Source: CAITJF01 sp032654645
Lineage (GTDB): Bacteria > Pseudomonadota > Gammaproteobacteria > Burkholderiales > Gallionellaceae
Length of the DNA: 64,000 nucleotides
Reading direction: 5' to 3'
Assembly (NCBI GenBank): GCA_032654645.1
Contig: JAULAW010000010.1
Span: 62,001-126,000, forward strand
Part shown: piece by piece, positions 24,302-35,600 of the stretch
Layout: every line of letters starts with the position of its first letter
How positions within the stretch are numbered: the first letter of the stretch is position 1
Translations under genes and position numbers: made by a program
The notes under the pieces: model-generated
Databases searched by the model: none
Told to the model about the DNA's origin: nothing
Seen by the model: the letters and a program-made list of their open reading frames with translations, nothing else

Positions 24302-24328
24302 GATGGGTATCGCTGCGCTCCACCCATC
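24302..24328. repeat. GATGGGT palindrome downstream of clpB
   Basis: GATGGGT (24302-24308) faces ACCCATC (24322-24328) with a GC-rich loop. It matches the central part of the element at 16629-16699 and lies just beyond the intact clpB stop, so it may act as a clpB terminator. It marks the right edge of the island. Confidence 0.7.
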
Positions 24329-24353
24329 TTACATTTCATTTTTTCGGCAACGA

Positions 24354-26939
<2,586 letters not shown>

Positions 26940-26972
26940 GGCGGCTCCTCAAAGAAATATTGAACTGCTCGG

Positions 26973-27002
26973 TAGATGGGGAAAAGCGGCGAGGATTTCA
27001 AG
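26973..27002 (-). promoter_or_regulatory. Sigma-32 heat-shock promoter of clpB
   Basis: On the minus strand CTTGAAA (27002-26996) and CCCCATCTA (26981-26973) are separated by 14 bases. This matches the RpoH consensus CTTGAAA-N(11-16)-CCCCATnT. It lies about 35 bases upstream of the clpB start codon. Confidence 0.88.
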
Positions 27003-27090
27003 TAGTTTAACCGAACAGGCAGCTCCCGTCCCAATAGTTGCCTTGCCCACCCAACTGGACTAGACTGAACTAACTTGAGCGGAGCACATC

Positions 27091-27330
27091 ATGCATACAG
27101 TTAACATCCACGAAGCAAAAACGCACCTCTCCAAACTGGTGGAGGAGGTCAGCAAAGGACAGGAAATCATCATCGCAAAATCGGGCAAACCGATGGCAAA
27201 ATTGACGGGCATCAGCCCTGCCAAGCCCATACACAAGCCCGGTTTCCTGAAAGGGAAAATCAAGATCGCTGATAACTTCGATGCGCCACTACCAGAAGAC
27301 CTGCTGGACGCCTTTGAAGGAAAATCCTGA
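27091..27330 (+). CDS. Phd/YefM-family antitoxin
   Basis: A 79-aa antitoxin: N-terminal DNA-binding Phd domain (MHTVNIHEAKTHLSKLVEEV, IIAKSGKPMAKL) and a C-terminal toxin-binding tail (PLPEDLLDAFEGKS). It is preceded by TTGAGCGGAGCACATC as ribosome-binding site. Its TGA shares one base with the ATG of the PIN toxin gene, a tight coupled pair. It would neutralise the toxin and repress the operon. Confidence 0.9.
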   Translation: MHTVNIHEAKTHLSKLVEEVSKGQEIIIAKSGKPMAKLTGISPAKPIHKPGFLKGKIKIADNFDAPLPEDLLDAFEGKS

Positions 27331-27707
27331 TGCGCCTGCTGCTCGATACCCACATTTTCCTGTGGTACCTCGCCGCATCGCGCAAGCTTCCGAAGGCCGT
27401 TCTTAAGCGTATAGAAATTGCTGATGCCGTATTCATCAGTGCCGCATCAATCTGGGAAGCCAGCATCAAAATCAAGCAAGACAGATTGCAAGCCAGCACT
27501 GATGGTCTGATAGCCGGGATTGCCGCCAGCGGATTCAGTGAACTACCGATGACCGCAATACATGGCGCGTTAGCCGCCAATCTACCAGAATTTCACCGCG
27601 ACCCCTTCGACCGGATGCTTATTGCGCAAGCCATGGCCGAACCGTTGAAATTGCTGACAGCAGACGAATTGCTGCGCCAGTACTCCAAGTTGGTCGAAGT
27701 GATTTGA
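27330..27707 (+). CDS. PIN-domain ribonuclease toxin (VapC-like)
   Basis: A 125-aa PIN nuclease with the acidic metal-binding residues in LLLDTHIFLWYL, ISAASIWEASIKI, HRDPFDRMLIAQA and LTADELL. It cleaves RNA when not bound by the Phd-like antitoxin upstream. The 3' end runs up to nadC: an in-frame TTG of the nadC frame overlaps this stop codon. Confidence 0.9.
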   Translation: MRLLLDTHIFLWYLAASRKLPKAVLKRIEIADAVFISAASIWEASIKIKQDRLQASTDGLIAGIAASGFSELPMTAIHGALAANLPEFHRDPFDRMLIAQAMAEPLKLLTADELLRQYSKLVEVI

Positions 27708-27748
27708 CCTCAAACATCGCAAAATCGAACCAGGCTGCAAACACTGAC

Positions 27749-28645
27749 ATGCAGATCGACACCAATCTCGCCTCCTGCATCCGCGACAATGTTTCTGCCG
27801 CGCTGGAAGAAGATGCGCCCCCCCTCTCCCGCGAGCGGGAGAGGGGGGCAGAGAGCCGCTACGCGGCGCTGGCTGACAATGACATCACCGCGCGACTTAT
27901 CCCGGAGCACGCGCAGGCACACGCCACCGTCATCACGCGCCAGAGGATGGTGCTATGCGGCACTTTGTGGTTCGATGGCTGCTTTCGCGCGCTGGACGCG
28001 AATTGCGAAATTCGTTGGCTACTGCGCGAAGGCGAGATGGCGGAAGACAATCAGGCATTGTGCGAAATTAGTGGCAACGCGCGTGCGATGCTCACGGCGG
28101 AGCGCACCGCGCTGAATTTTTTGCAAACCCTTTCCGCCACCGCCACGACGACGCGAAACTACGTGGATGCCGTAGCAGGGCTTAAGTCCAGAATCTTGGA
28201 CACGCGCAAAACGCTGCCCGGCCTGCGCATGGCGCAGAAATATGCGGTGACGATGGGCGGCGGGCATAACCAGCGCATCGGTTTGTTCGACGGCATTCTC
28301 ATCAAGGAAAACCACATCCTGGCTGCGGGCGGCATCCGTCAGGCACTGGAGGACGCATACCGCCTGGCCCCGCATGATGCAACGATACAGATCGAGGTGG
28401 AAAATCTGGACGAACTGCAAGAAGCGCTGGATGCGGGAGCCAAGCTGATCCTGCTGGATAACTTTGATCTTGAGGAAATGCGCGCTGCGGTGATTCTTAC
28501 TGCGGGTTGTGCAGAACTGGAAGCTTCTGGCGGCATTAACCTCGACAATGTGCGAGCCGTCGCAGAAACCGGCGTGGATCGTATCTCAATTGGCAGCCTG
28601 ACCAAGGATGTGCAGTCGATAGACTTGTCCATGAGGTTTGCGTAA
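27749..28645 (+). CDS. nadC: Quinolinate phosphoribosyltransferase with in-frame repeat
   Basis: NadC makes nicotinate mononucleotide from quinolinate and PRPP in NAD synthesis. Visible motifs are ERTALNFLQTLSATAT, DTRKTLPGLRMAQKYAV, GGGHNQRIGLFDGILIKENH, EVENLDELQEAL and LEASGGINLDNV. The 298-aa length is about 15-20 longer than usual. The extra residues (about 24-40, PPLSRERERGAESRYAAL) fall between the conserved AALEED and DITARLIPE. They come from a perfect palindrome at 27819-27848 plus flanks. ATG 27749 (MQIDTNLASCIRDNV) is the family start. Confidence 0.93.
   Translation: MQIDTNLASCIRDNVSAALEEDAPPLSRERERGAESRYAALADNDITARLIPEHAQAHATVITRQRMVLCGTLWFDGCFRALDANCEIRWLLREGEMAEDNQALCEISGNARAMLTAERTALNFLQTLSATATTTRNYVDAVAGLKSRILDTRKTLPGLRMAQKYAVTMGGGHNQRIGLFDGILIKENHILAAGGIRQALEDAYRLAPHDATIQIEVENLDELQEALDAGAKLILLDNFDLEEMRAAVILTAGCAELEASGGINLDNVRAVAETGVDRISIGSLTKDVQSIDLSMRFA
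27819..27848. repeat. Perfect 14-bp palindrome inside nadC
   Basis: CCCCCCTCTCCCGC (27819-27832), loop GA, GCGGGAGAGGGGGG (27835-27848). The arms match without error. It belongs to the CCCTCTCCC family and is translated in nadC. Confidence 0.92.
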
Positions 28646-28650
28646 AAAAC

Positions 28651-28737
28651 TCCCTCACCCGCCTTCGGCACCCTCTCCCGGTGGGAGAGGGTTTGTTGTT
28701 CCCCTCGCCCACCGGGAGAGGGGCTAGGGGTGAGGGA
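28651..28737. repeat. CCCTCTCCC-family composite palindrome between nadC and yafJ-like gene
   Basis: The outer arms TCCCTCACCC and GGGTGAGGGA enclose two hairpins (CCCTCTCCCggtGGGAGAGGG, and CCCCTCGCCC/ACCGGGAGAGGGG). It starts 6 bases after the nadC stop. It may act as a terminator or RNA stabiliser. Confidence 0.88.
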
Positions 28738-28753
28738 AAGACTGGAGGACACC

Positions 28754-29566
28754 ATGTGCCAACTGCTCGGGATGAACTGCAACGTCCCAACCGACATCTG
28801 CTTTTCCTTCACCGGCTTTCAGAAGCGTGGCGGCGGAACCGACGTGCATGCCGATGGCTGGGGCATCGCATTTTTTGAAGGGAAAGGGGTACGGCTTTTC
28901 CTCGACCCGCAGCCTTCGGCGCAATCGCCCATCGCCGAACTGGTTCGCAATTACCCGATCCGTTCGCTAAATGTCATCGCGCACATCCGCAAGGCGACGC
29001 AGGGCACCGTCTCGCTGGAGAACACGCATCCTTTCCAGCGCGAGTTGTGGGGGCGCTATTGGGTGTTCGCGCACAACGGCAACCTGCCGCAGTTCCAGCC
29101 GCAACTCGACGGCAGTTTCCTGCCCGTCGGCAATACTGACAGCGAGCGCATCTTCTGCTGGCTGTTGCAATGTCTGCGTCAGCGCTTCGGCGATGCGCCA
29201 CCCGCACGTGATGCGCTGTTTGCCGCGCTGCACGAGTTGACCGATCCCCTGTCCGGCAAGGGCATCTTCAACTATCTGTTGTCCAACGGCGAGTGGCTGA
29301 TGGCGCACTGTTCCACCGAGTTGAGCTACATTGCCCGGCGCGCGCCGTTCAATTTGGCGCACCTGAAGGACGAGGATGTGCTGGTGGACTTTAGCGAAGT
29401 GACCACACCCAATGATCGCGTGGCGATTATCGCCACCCAGCCGCTTACCGACAACGAGCCGTGGATCACCATGCCGCCCGGCTCGCTGTGGCTGTTCCAT
29501 GAAGGTGCGGCGGTCAGCCACCGCGCTACGCAACCCAGCCCGGTCAAATCGCTCTCCGGCAGTTGA
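28754..29566 (+). CDS. Class II glutamine amidotransferase-like protein (YafJ type)
   Basis: A 270-aa Ntn-hydrolase domain protein. After removal of Met1 the N-terminal Cys (MCQLLGMNCN) would be the nucleophile. HADGWGIAFFEGKGVRL, IAHIRKATQGTV, NTHPFQRELWGRYWVFAHNGNL and NTDSERIFCWLL are the substrate and catalytic loops. It has only the glutaminase half, so the ammonia acceptor is unknown. ATG 28754 has GGAGG 5 bases upstream. Confidence 0.9.
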   Translation: MCQLLGMNCNVPTDICFSFTGFQKRGGGTDVHADGWGIAFFEGKGVRLFLDPQPSAQSPIAELVRNYPIRSLNVIAHIRKATQGTVSLENTHPFQRELWGRYWVFAHNGNLPQFQPQLDGSFLPVGNTDSERIFCWLLQCLRQRFGDAPPARDALFAALHELTDPLSGKGIFNYLLSNGEWLMAHCSTELSYIARRAPFNLAHLKDEDVLVDFSEVTTPNDRVAIIATQPLTDNEPWITMPPGSLWLFHEGAAVSHRATQPSPVKSLSGS

Positions 29567-29618
29567 ATTTATTTGTCATACCCTCATTTAGCCGATATTG
29601 CATACCTTGAGGAAAACC

Positions 29619-30053
29619 ATGACCCATTCCCTGCATATTGTCTGCCCCCACTGTGATGCGGTGAACCGTGTACCGGCGGATAAGCTGAAATCTCAACCCA
29701 CTTGCGGCAAGTGCAAGCGAACCCTGTTCGATGCACACCCCGTGGAGCTGAGCAGCGGGAATTTCGAGCAACACATTAGCCGCAACGACATCCCGGTGCT
29801 AGTGGATTTCTGGGCGCCGTGGTGCGGCCCGTGCCGCATGATGGCGCCCGCCTTCGTGCAAGCGGCAGCTCAGCTCGAACCGCTGATGCGCCTGGCAAAG
29901 TTGAATACCGAGGAGGCGCAGGAACTGGGAGCGCGCCACAATATCCGCAACATCCCCACGCTCGCGCTGTTCAAGAACGGGCGCGAGATTGCGCGGCAAG
30001 CCGGTTCGATGGATGCTGGAAGTATCGTGCAGTGGGTGCGCAGCAAGACTTGA
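29619..30053 (+). CDS. trxC: Thioredoxin 2
   Basis: A 144-aa cytoplasmic thioredoxin of the TrxC type. An N-terminal zinc-binding domain (CPHCDAVNR, CGKCKRTLF) is followed by a thioredoxin fold with WCGPC in DFWAPWCGPCRMM and the cis-Pro loop NIPTLALF. TrxC reduces protein disulfides and responds to oxidative stress. TTGAGGAAAACC is the ribosome-binding site for ATG 29619. The gene ends 24 bases from convergent ugd. Confidence 0.94.
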   Translation: MTHSLHIVCPHCDAVNRVPADKLKSQPTCGKCKRTLFDAHPVELSSGNFEQHISRNDIPVLVDFWAPWCGPCRMMAPAFVQAAAQLEPLMRLAKLNTEEAQELGARHNIRNIPTLALFKNGREIARQAGSMDAGSIVQWVRSKT

Positions 30054-30076
30054 CCTGGAATGAAACCCGGAGGGTG

Positions 30077-31504
30077 TTAGCTCTCCCGCCCGATGCCATG
30101 ATACTCGATGCCCAGCGCAGCCACGCTCGAAGGCTCGAACAGGTTGCGCCCATCGAAAATGATAGGCTGTTTCAGGCGTGATTTTACGGCCTCGAAGTCC
30201 GGGCTCTTGAAGGCTTTCCACTCGGTTACGATGATCAGCGCATCTGCATCTTGCAGCGCATCCAACGGGGTTTCTGCGTAGCGCAGGCCGATGCGCTCAC
30301 CATAAATATGGCGGGTTTCTTTCATTGCTGCCGGATCATGCGCAGTGACCGTCGCACCTCTTGCCCATAACCCTTCCATCACCACGCGGCTGGTAGCTTC
30401 GCGCATATCGTCGGTGCCCGGCTTGAAGGCGAGCCCCCACAAGGCGAAGTGTTTGCCTTTGAGGTCGTCGCCGAAGCGCTTGGTAATTTTTTGCAGCAGA
30501 ACGTTTTTTTGCGCATGGTTTACCTCTTCCACAGCGTGCAGCACTTTCAGCGGCAGGCCGTATTCTTCGCCGGTGCGTTGCAGCGCGCGGATATCTTTGG
30601 GAAAGCAGGAGCCGCCGTAGCCGCAGCCGGCATACAGAAAGTGATAGCCGATGCGCTGGTCGGAGCCGATACCCTTGCGCACATGTTCGATGTCCGCGCC
30701 GACCTTTTCCGCGAGGTTGGCCAGCTCGTTCATGAACGAGATGCGCGTGGCAAGCATGGCGTTGGCGGCGTACTTGGTTAGCTCGGCGGAACGGATGTCC
30801 ATTACCATCAGCCGGTCATGGTTGCGCTGGAAGGGCGCATACATGTCGCGCATCACCTTGATGGCGCGCTCATCCTCCGCCCCGATCACGATTCGATCCG
30901 GGCGGTTGAAATCGTCTATCGCCGCGCCTTCCTTTAGGAATTCTGGGTTGGATACTACGGAGAATTGCAAGCCACTCCGGCCCCCCTGAACCCACCCCCC
31001 TTCCAACTTCCCCGCTGAGGAGGGAAGGGCAATCGTACCTTCCTTTTCAAGTGGAAGGTCAAGATGGGGATGGGTGAAGCCGCGCTTGCTTAACTCTTCC
31101 AGTATCGCTTGCTTGACTTTATCAGCCGTGCCGACCGGAACGGTGGACTTGTCTACGATTACCTTGTATTCGTTCATGGTGCGGCCTATGGCGCGCGCGG
31201 CGGAGATGACATACTGCAAATCCGCCGAGCCGTCTTCGCCTGACGGTGTGCCGACCGCGATTATCTGCACCAGGCCATGCGCCACGCTTTCCGCAACATC
31301 GGTGGTAAAGCGCAGGCGGCCTGCCGCGACATTGCTCTTGATGACCGCTTCCAGGCCCGGCTCGTAAATCGGCACGCCGCCATTGTTGAGAATATCTATC
31401 TTGCGCGCATCCACATCAACGCACACCACATTGTTGCCCAGTTCGGCCAGGCATGCGCCAGAAACCAGGCCGACATAGCCGGAACCAATAACGGTAATTT
31501 TCAT
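30077..31504 (-). CDS. ugd: UDP-glucose 6-dehydrogenase with in-frame repeat
   Basis: Oxidises UDP-glucose to UDP-glucuronate for capsule or exopolysaccharide. Motifs are the Rossmann start MKITVIGSGYVGLVSGACLA, VDKSTVPVGTADKV, VVSNPEFLKEGAAIDDF, the catalytic Cys in GCGYGGSCFPKDIRAL, and FKPGTDDMREATS. The 475 aa are about 30 longer than usual. The extra residues (THPHLDLPLEKEGTIALPSS and so on, about 143-176) are encoded by a palindromic repeat, between the Lys/Thr-rich helix and VVSNPEFL. The enzyme would have an additional loop near its active-site domain. Confidence 0.93.
   Translation of the reverse strand: MKITVIGSGYVGLVSGACLAELGNNVVCVDVDARKIDILNNGGVPIYEPGLEAVIKSNVAAGRLRFTTDVAESVAHGLVQIIAVGTPSGEDGSADLQYVISAARAIGRTMNEYKVIVDKSTVPVGTADKVKQAILEELSKRGFTHPHLDLPLEKEGTIALPSSAGKLEGGWVQGGRSGLQFSVVSNPEFLKEGAAIDDFNRPDRIVIGAEDERAIKVMRDMYAPFQRNHDRLMVMDIRSAELTKYAANAMLATRISFMNELANLAEKVGADIEHVRKGIGSDQRIGYHFLYAGCGYGGSCFPKDIRALQRTGEEYGLPLKVLHAVEEVNHAQKNVLLQKITKRFGDDLKGKHFALWGLAFKPGTDDMREATSRVVMEGLWARGATVTAHDPAAMKETRHIYGERIGLRYAETPLDALQDADALIIVTEWKAFKSPDFEAVKSRLKQPIIFDGRNLFEPSSVAALGIEYHGIGRES
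30985..31076. repeat. C/G-rich palindromic repeat inside ugd
   Basis: The outer arms ACCCACCCCCCTTCCAACTT and a degenerate complement ending in GATGGGGATGGGT pair across about 90 bp. Inner blocks (CCTTCCTTTTC / GAGGAGGGAAGG) pair less well. It resembles the core of the 5809-5998 element (CCCATCCCCACCC). The ugd frame is unbroken across it. Confidence 0.75.
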
Positions 31505-31535
31505 TTCAAGGGGCTTTCAAAAAACAAGGCGCGCA

Positions 31536-31625
31536 TTATGCCGCAGAATGGCTGGGTTCGTCAGCGGCGTTGTGCGGCTGCGGCAGGCGCAGCCAGGCGG
31601 CGTAAAATGCGGAGCACGGGTTTGT
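31536..31625 (-). pseudogene. RND permease 3'-end fragment
   Basis: On the minus strand this encodes AFYAAWLRLPQPHNAADEPS and a TAA stop. The intact RND permease ends ALYAAWLRLPVPGNKPETEK. About 25 of 31 bases match around the shared core, in the same orientation. No upstream coding part remains. With the IS3 fragment and cytochrome gene it repeats the clpB and serB layout. Confidence 0.6.
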
Positions 31626-31712
31626 CCGGACGGTCGCAACATGGCATGACTGGATGATCGAGGTTGATCTGTGGTCATTCACCTGTACTCAGGCTTTTGA
31701 AGAGAGGCGGAA

Positions 31713-31796
31713 TCGAAGAAGAGCAGATTCAGTGAAGGGCAGATCATAGATTTCATCAAGGAAGCGATCACTGGAATTAAAATCTGCTCTAGCTAA
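31713..31796 (+). mobile_element. IS3-family transposase orfA N-terminal fragment
   Basis: The frame SKKSRFSEGQIIDFIKEAIT followed by GIKICSS and TAA matches the start of IS3-family OrfA (KKSRF-EEQII-FLK-A--G). The initiation codon and the rest of the IS are missing. The remaining parts of the 31504-31982 gap hold no gene I can recognise. Confidence 0.7.
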
Positions 31797-31981
31797 TAGG
31801 GCAACAGGGTGAAATTGTGGAATCTGTATGACTGAATTACCGGCCACGCAAAGTGCTGAAATATTGAACACCACTTGAGATATTATTTGAAGTGGAGGTG
31901 CGCTTCACCAAACCAACATTAGCCGTTGCACTTTGAACTTGAACCCGATGATAAGAAATCGTCACTAAATTCTGATATTCC

Positions 31982-32533
31982 ATGCCTAATCTAAGCCCAA
32001 GCGCTATTTTTGTTGCTATCTGCTTCCTGGAAATCCCATTTAACAATGGATTGTTTCCGCTTGCACAGGCACTTACCCTTACACCAACATCTGATCCTCC
32101 TGCCATTTACGATGCCACCAGCCCGGCCGACCCCGTTTTGGAGAAAGCCAATGAGGCGCTCACTATGCTCCCCGTAGATAAAAAAGGCGCTGTCGACTGG
32201 ATGAAAGCATTGAACAGCGGTGCCATTACCCCGCGCGCCGACTTAATGGGCGCGGGAAAAATGGAAATATTTGATGCGGACATCATCATGAAAAATACAA
32301 AGAAGATGCCCTATGTTAAATTTCCGCATAGCTCACACACTCGATGGCTAACCTGTGTTAATTGCCACGACGAAATCTTTACCCCCAAAGCGGGAGCTAA
32401 TCCGGTTGATATGACCAAGATTTTCCTGGGGCAATATTGCGGAGTTTGTCATGGCAAAGTAGCCTTCACCGCTATTTTTTCTTGCGAACGCTGCCACAGC
32501 ATTCCTCATGGCTACACCAGGGCTTGGTGGTAA
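31982..32533 (+). CDS. Triheme c7-type cytochrome
   Basis: A 183-aa exported protein. An N-terminal hydrophobic stretch (AIFVAICFLEIPFNNGLF) is a probable signal peptide. The C-terminal third has three heme sites (CVNCH, CGVCH, CERCH) with extra distal histidines (FPHSSHTRW), the plan of the c(7)-type triheme domain. Such proteins carry electrons in the periplasm of metal-oxidising or -reducing bacteria. It has no obvious redox partner next to it: its neighbours are an IS fragment and a convergent RND gene, so it looks like imported cargo. Confidence 0.85.
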   Translation: MPNLSPSAIFVAICFLEIPFNNGLFPLAQALTLTPTSDPPAIYDATSPADPVLEKANEALTMLPVDKKGAVDWMKALNSGAITPRADLMGAGKMEIFDADIIMKNTKKMPYVKFPHSSHTRWLTCVNCHDEIFTPKAGANPVDMTKIFLGQYCGVCHGKVAFTAIFSCERCHSIPHGYTRAWW

Positions 32534-32648
32534 GAATGGCCACCATGAAGGGCGACAAATAATAGGCAGCGTGCAGGGTAAGCCTATAGTTATAGCTGCT
32601 AACCCTGCGGCCAAGATGAACGGAGCGAAGCGCCGCCAATTTCCGCTG

Positions 32649-35600
32649 CTATATACCTTTCTCAGTTTCCGGTTTGTTGCCCGGCACGGGCAGCCGCAGC
32701 CAGGCGGCATACAGCGCGGGGATGAACAGGATAGTGAGCAGCGTGGCGACCAGCAGCCCGCCCATGATGGCGTAGGCCATCGGTCCCCACAGCACGCTGT
32801 GCGTCAACGGGATCATCGCCAGGATCGCGGCGGCGGAGGTGAGCATGATGGGGCGGAAGCGGCGCACGGTGGATTCGCGGATGGCGTCCCAGGGGGTCAA
32901 CCCCGCTTCGCGATCCTGGCGGATCTGATCGATCAGGATTACGGTGTTGCGCATGATCATGCCGCCCAGCGCGATGGTGCCGAGCATGGCGACGAAGCCG
33001 AATGGTTTGTTGAACACCAGCAGCGCCATGGCGACGCCGATGATACCGAGCGGTGCGGTGATTACTACCATGAAAGTGCGCGACAGCGATTTCATCTGAA
33101 TCATCAGGAAGCCGAGTATGACCGCCATCATCAGCGGCATGCCCGCGTTGATGGAATCCTGCGCGCCGGAGTTTTCACCCAACTCGCCGCCGGGCTCGAT
33201 GGTGTAGCCGTCCGGCAATTTGGCGCGCAATGTATTCAGTTTGGCGTCCAGCGCGATGGCGACATCGGTGGGCTGCACGCCCTCGATGGCATCGGCGCGC
33301 ACGCTCATGGAAATATCGCGGTTCTTGCGCCAGATGATCGGGTCTTCCAGTTCATGGGAGATTTTTGCGACCTGCCGTAGCGGTATGCTGCCGCCCTGCG
33401 TGGACGGGATTTCCAGCGCACCGACTTGCTCCAGTTGCTTGCGCTCGGTGGCGGGTGAGCGCAGCACGATACCGATCAGTTGGTCGCCCTCGCGCAGTTG
33501 GCTGATGCCCAGCCCGTCCGTTGCGACGCGTAATGTGCGCGCGATGTCGCTTGAGGATACGCCCGAAGCGCGTGCGCGATCCTGATCCACATCCACGCGC
33601 AGCATGGGGGTCTGCACGCCCCAGTCCGGGTGTACGTCGCGCAGTCGTTCATCGCCTCGCATCACCGCAGCCACTTCATCGCCCAGCCGCTTGACCGTCG
33701 CCAAGTCGCCGCCCAGCATGCGGAACTCCACGGGGTATTGAATAGGAGGGCCGAGCTGCACCGGGTTGGCGCGGGCGCGCACGCCGGGAAAATCGGCGGC
33801 GAAGATTTGGCGCATTTTTTTCAGCACCCGCTCGCGCGCTTCTATGTCGCGGGTGAGCACCACGGTCTGTGCAAAATTGGGCCGGAACAATTGCTGGTCC
33901 AGCGACAGGAAGAAACGCGGCGATCCGTAGCCGATATAGGTGACGTAACTTTCAATATCCTTTTCTTTCGAGAGCATTTGTTCCACCCGCGCGGCTTCGC
34001 GCTCGGTGGCGAGGATGCTGGAGCCTTCCGGCAGCCAGATGTCGAGCATCAGCTCGGTGCGGTTGGAGGAGGGGAAAAACTGCTTCTCGGTGAGGCCCAT
34101 GCCGACGCCGCCCAGAAGAAAGACGAGCAGGGTGCCGGTGAGCACGGTCTTGCGATGATGTAAACACCATTCGATGAGGCGGCGCAGCTTGCGGTAAAAC
34201 GGCGTATCGAAAATGTCGTGGCCGTGTCCCTCGTGGCTTTTCAGCAAATGAAAGCCCGCCAGCGGAGTGACGAAAATCGCGGCGACCCATGACACGATCA
34301 GCGCGATGGTGACCACGGCGAACATGGCGAAAGTGTATTCTCCGGTGGCAGATTGGGCGGTGCCGATGGGCAGGAAACCGGAAGCTGTGACCAGCGTGCC
34401 GGTGAGCATGGGGAACACCGTGGCCGAATAGGCGAAGCTGGCGGCGCGCATCCGGTCATAGCCTTCTTCCAGCTTGCGCACCATCATTTCAACTACGATC
34501 ATCGCGTCATCCACCAGCAGGCCGAGCGCGATGATCAATGCTCCGGTGGAGATGCGGTGCAGGTCTATATTAAAAATGCGCATCAGCAAAAGTGTGGCGG
34601 CGATTACCAGCGGAATAGTGACCGCGACCACCATCCCGGCGCGGAAACCCAGGCTGATGAAGCTGACCAGCAGCACGATGGCGACCGCTATCAGGAACGA
34701 TTCCATGAATTCGCCCACGGCATTTTTTACCACGGCGGGCTGGTTGGAAACACGGGCGAACGAGATGCCGATGGGAAGCTGGCCTTTCAGCGCATTCATC
34801 TCGCGGTTGAGGTCTTCGCCCAGGCGCAGCACATCGCCGCGTTGCTTCATCGAAACCGCAACGCCGACTGCCGGTTTGCCCGCGAAGCGCATGGTTGTTT
34901 CAGGCGGATCGAGATAGCCGCGCGTCACCTCGGCGATGTCGCCCAGCCGCAGCGTGCGCCTGTTCAAGCGCAGCGGCAGTTTTTTCAGTTCATCCAGCGA
35001 TTCAAAATTGCCGCGCACGCGCAACGGCACCGAGAAGTCGGCGGCATGCAACCGCCCTGCATCCTGCACGATGTTCTGCGCCTGGATCGCCTGCGCAATC
35101 GCCAGCGGCGGGATGCCCAACGTGGCGAGGCGCTGGGTGGAAATGGAAACCGTGACCTGCTCCGGTTGTACGCCGACCAGTTCGACCTTAGCCACGTCGG
35201 GCAGGTTGATTAACTGTTGCTGTGCCAGCTCCGCATAGTGGCGCAACTCCGCCAGGCTGAAGTCATCGCCGGTGAAGGCATAGATGGAGCCAAACACATC
35301 GCCGAATTCGTCGTTGAAGGTTGGCGCATTCGCACCTGCCGGCAGGGTGTGCTGGATGTCGCCGATTTTTTTGCGCACCTGGTACCAGAGCTGCGGCACC
35401 TGCTCGCGCGGCGCCGTATCCAGCAATTGCAGGGTGATGATGGATTCGCCGTTGCGCGAATTGCTGAAAGCTTTCCAGTAGTAGGGCACTTCCTGTAATT
35501 TCTTGATGATGCGCTGGGTGACTTGTTCGTCCACCTGGCTGGTGGTCGCGCCCGGCCACAGTGTGCGGACTACCATGGCGCGGAAAACGAAATCCGGGTC

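Noticed and set aside
31837..32106. 89-aa minus-strand frame upstream of the cytochrome gene
   Set aside because: It runs antisense over the cytochrome signal peptide and has no recognisable motif.
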